A stretch of DNA of 64,000 nt. Origin: Eleginops maclovinus. Its lineage: Eukaryota > Chordata > Actinopteri > Perciformes > Eleginopidae. A program made the translations under genes and the position numbers. Below are positions 60,201 through 64,000 of the stretch, one piece after another. The notes under the pieces were generated by a model. It did no database searches, had not been told where the DNA came from, and saw nothing but the letters and a program-made list of their open reading frames with translations. Position 1 is the stretch's first letter. The number at the start of each line of letters is the position of its first letter. The DNA is taken from positions 19,918,927 through 19,982,926 of the forward strand of contig NC_086366.1 in NCBI RefSeq assembly GCF_036324505.1. The letters run 5' to 3'.

Positions 60201-63200
60201 CACTTTTTGTAGAGTCAATGTATCAGATCAAGATTTTCATCAGAAAGTCTCTGGTAGAAAACATGAAAATCAATAACTATCCATTCATGGCATAACAGAA
60301 TGATATTGAGGAAATGATTCTCCCTCAGTTTGGTAGAATAAATCCAGTGCTTGTCGCATGGCGATGAACAGGGAGGTTCTGCACAAGCACAGCTAAGCAT
60401 AGCAGCTCATTCTGACAGATACCACCGTACACATTTCATCTCTCGGGAGAAAGGAGGCATGAGAGTGGAACGTAGCAACTCATCATGAGCCTGCAGGATG
60501 CATGGCTTAGTGCTGTAAGAAAGGTGACCCTAAAACACTCCCTTCTTCTATTAATGTCTGAAATTCCTGCTTTCTTTTCAAAAATGCTCACTGGGTCACA
60601 AGAGACATCACTGTGCATCTTCACCATGAGTTAGTGAACACTAAGAAGGCCTCAACTAAAACACATCCAAAAGTACTGAACCACATTTTACAGGTTATTT
60701 TTTATGGATTGCAAAAAGGTCTTACATTTGGAAAGGTGTGCTCAGGTAAAAAAAAAAAAAAAACTTTTTCAATAGTCTGTCAATCTAACAGAAACCCATA
60801 ACACACAAACAATAGGTGTTAAGGCGTGTGAGAATAGAATTCCAATAAAAACACATAAACGATGAAACAAACAACATTTAGGATCCAGTTAATTATAAAG
60901 AACATAATCTGCAAGGACATTGCGAGTTCTTTGTTTAAGGACATGCCTTTACAAGAGGCTAAAAAGCAATTTCACGTTAATGAGCAAGCAATGAGGATTG
61001 TTAACCAACACGGCCTAAGGACATTTTCATTAGGGTTAAAGATCAAATTGTAAAAAGGTAATTATACATAATCGGGTATGATAGCAAATGTTACGTGAAA
61101 TTTCATTGATCTCTCGAGGTGCCTTTGATTTCTGTCTACACTGCTGATGCTGGCCCGGAGTAACTCTCTATGTCTTTGGAGGTCTCGCTTATTAAGATAG
61201 CACAGACATAGTGAGAGACTTGTTAAGGAATAGTTTGGGCTCCAGTGAATTTTAAGTGGGATAAAATAAACACACAAAATGTATTATTTCGCAGAATCAA
61301 TGCCCTCTCCATGGTAATGCGAAGCAGAAATGAATGCAGAGTACAAAAACGACTGACATCTTAACAACAATATAAAAATATAAAACATATTTGAGCAAAC
61401 AAACTGCAAAAAATAAGGGAACAGAAATATGCTTTTGCTAAAAGTTGAACTAAAGATCCTGCAAAAACTTTGCATGTTATGCCATTTTTTTTCTTTTGCA
61501 CCCCTCTTTATCCTATTTACTAGCCGTTACATGTAGTTTTGTTAACTGACGTAACAATAATAAAAAATCATGCCATTTGAGGAATTGTAATTTTCGACTT
61601 TCTTGAACCTCAAGGTCAAAAGTATGCGAGTAATTTCAGGTAATCTTTCATTTTTTACTATCAGCATGATGCAGATATGGCTTCAGGCCCCGCATTTGAC
61701 TGCATTTAACTCCCCTGAAACTGCATTGCCCGTTTTTTACACCTTCATCTCACTAATCTGTCTAGAGCATGAGATTGTTAGACGTAGGGAAGATAACAAA
61801 TCAAAGAGTGTTGTGCTTCATCATGGCCCTGGAAGATAAGGCCCTTTACTGTCACATAAAATCAGGAGCTGCCTGCTGAAAAACACTCCATCCCCCGACT
61901 CTACCCCACCATCACCATCATCACTTCTCCTTCAGTCCTACCATCTCCACAAATACTTGGTGCTCACTTCACTGACAAACTATTTCCAGAGACAAATCAA
62001 ATCTACAACCACCATTACAACACATGAGTAATGTGACTCAGCCAGAACTATTTTGTGAAAATGGTGCAACTGTTCAGATTCAAATATACAAGAGAATTTG
62101 TTGTCCATATAACTGCCAAATCGTTACAAGGGGCCACGTATTTTCAATCAGTGCTGTGCATGCTTTCCTTTTTTATATATGACAATTGCTTTGTTCCATA
62201 CATGTAATTAATAACCTTAAACATTTTTACAAGCTCCATTCGAGGCAGTGGCACAGAGGACGCCTGCAGGTATCTTTAGATGACTTGTGCTACGTTAACA
62301 CAATGAGGACAGAACAAAGACAAACAGATAATGTGGCCGCATTATTAACCCACCTGAGGCTGTGGGATACATTAGCTAAGAAAAAAAAGTTTTTTCAGCC
62401 ATTGAGATCAGCTGCTTACGACTGAAGGAGTGGGAAGCAGTAAAACAAAAATAAGAGAGAAAGGCCCCACGCTGATGCTGTCATGTCACTCATCCTAATT
62501 AGATTACTGCTTAAAATATGTACACATTTGTCATGATGCTAAGATGTATTGTACAACATGCTGGCTGCATCACAAGAGCCAGATCACACTTACAAAAACA
62601 GCAAAACGAAGAAGATGTTGGCAGGAACTGTTTTCCTAGTGATGGATGGAATACTGTAATCAAAATAACAGTGCTTCTTTTTGGAGATGAGTGTGACAAC
62701 ACCACTGTGACTTGAGATTGACGGTTTGAATCATTGGACATCAAATCCCAGTCATTCATAACAGTGACAAGTGGAGGAGGGTGAGGAAAGTCAGTGTTTC
62801 GTACGCAGATGCTTTCAAGCAATTATATAAATTAAGTTGTCAGATGGGTCCTGGGGGACGTTTGTCTTCCAGGCTCTGCGAAACCAGCGGGCCTGCCTAA
62901 CAAACAAAGTGCACGATAGGAAGGCAGCCAAGGAAGGGTCAGTCACTCTCAACATTAACAACTTTTCTCTTTAATCTAACAAACATGTGTCATCTCAATT
63001 CTTACCAGGCAACGATGCTCAGATCCTATTCTTAGTCACTGTTTTCTCTTTGAGAGTAAAATCCCACCCTCGCATTCACTGGACACAACAAACATGTTGT
63101 TTACAGATTTCAGGATGCCCAGCAATGTCCTCACAGTTCCTAGCTTCACTTTCGTCAGCATATAAGAATTACAGGAATTCTTCATACACCCTGTGCTGTG

Positions 63201-64000
63201 TATCACTGTCTTTGAACATATTTAGTTACCGTTATGTCCTCTTGTGGAAAAACATATACAAATATATTTCCCCTCGTATTTTGGTTCACATAGCAACAAT
63301 GAATTGTTATTTTCTAAGTGCCTAGTGATTTCTGGAATCAATGTTTTCTTAGTTTTGCTATTTTTTCTTATTTCTATATGGATGGTGGGGAGATTTATTA
63401 ACAAGAAAATAAAGTTAAACGTTTTTTTTAAATCAACAAATTGTTTTACAAATGCGATTTAAATTTGAGTATAAAAAAACACAAATATACTATAATCAAA
63501 TGAAGATCCTAAGGTGTACTGGAGTATTTATAAAGGATTTGATTAATAACTGTGGGGTTTTATTTACTTTTCTTTTTAGAGAGAGAGATTTAGGAGAACC
63601 AAGAAAATTGTTCATACATTTGTATGAACCACACACAATGTGTTCAAATGGGATCTCCATTTTCCCTTTATTAGTCTCAGATTTGTCAGTGAAAACAAGA
63701 ATCCCTTGGGTGCCATTGTCTTGGTGAGCCAGTTCCTATCTCCAGCCTCTCTCTTGTCAGTGCTGGTATGCATTTTTCTCAAGTGTCCCAAGGGCCTCTA
63801 CCAGAGTTGTCATTTCCAATTAGCTGTACTCTAAACCCATGTCTGTTGGCCCATGTCAATAATCATTTAATTTAAGAAGATTGGACAGCTGTAACTTCCA
63901 GACATATTCCATTTCCATCAAGGTTAGCCAATCTACTAATTTGCATTTCGTCTCACACCTGCCCCAAAGTGGATGTACAAACATTTGAAAACATGTATTG

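Noticed and set aside
61284..61475. Hydrophobic Phe-rich minus-strand frame as an alternative signal exon for cntn5
   Set aside because: No CNTN5-like sequence and no phase 1 donor in register; the exon at 39036-39154 fits much better.
62987..63325. 112-residue plus-strand frame
   Set aside because: Low-complexity Ser/Tyr/Leu content with no domain or splice logic.

Overview
This window looks like a teleost fish chromosome, probably a percomorph. It is AT-rich and intron-dominated. It has CA/GT, GA, TA and TAG microsatellites and several interspersed repeats I recognise as typical of teleosts. Coding sequence occurs as short exons with canonical GT-AG splice sites, and there are no operon-like features. 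The only real gene I can support is the 5' part of a contactin-5 gene (cntn5, neural GPI-anchored Ig/FNIII cell-adhesion protein) on the minus strand. It therefore reads from high to low coordinates.

Gene layout. Seven exons can be joined with matching intron phases. E1 (39036-39154) holds 5'UTR, the start codon and the signal peptide. E2 (29175-29381) encodes a Ser/Arg-rich N-terminal linker. E3 (24021-24144) and E4 (23736-23911) encode Ig1. E5 (13894-13989) and E6 (9952-10155) encode Ig2. E7 (3351-3453) encodes the start of Ig3. Together they encode about 321 residues. The rest of the protein (end of Ig3, Ig4-6, four FNIII domains, GPI signal) must lie below position 1. The 5'UTR is itself spliced, so at least one non-coding exon and the promoter lie above 39154, either in 39155-64000 (not located) or outside the window. 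Introns run from 109 bp (between E3 and E4) to about 9.7 kb.

Intronic repeats. The most interesting structure is in intron 4. A 767-bp DNA transposon (18671-19437) has imperfect terminal inverted repeats of roughly 95 bp, a perfect 6-bp target-site duplication (TTCTTC), mirrored subterminal 20-bp palindromes, and a frameshifted relic of an IS3/rve-type integrase gene. It is inserted inside an older teleost repeat, whose two halves flank it. I interpret it as an internally deleted member of an IS3EU-like superfamily. Other elements are a Tc1/mariner-like MITE at a TA target (40437-40667), a hAT-like 'GCTGCAAC' MITE (33529-33854), a 'TAGGGCTGGGC' MITE (56087-56428) with a second internal fragment 0.7 kb away (57142-57246), LINE-like 3' tails, and a degenerate GTGTAATA tandem array (20536-20737).

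The 24.8 kb above E1 and the remaining intron space show no supportable protein-coding or RNA gene. I did not find an unknown multi-gene system here. The novelty is in the nested transposon and in details of the cntn5 5' structure.
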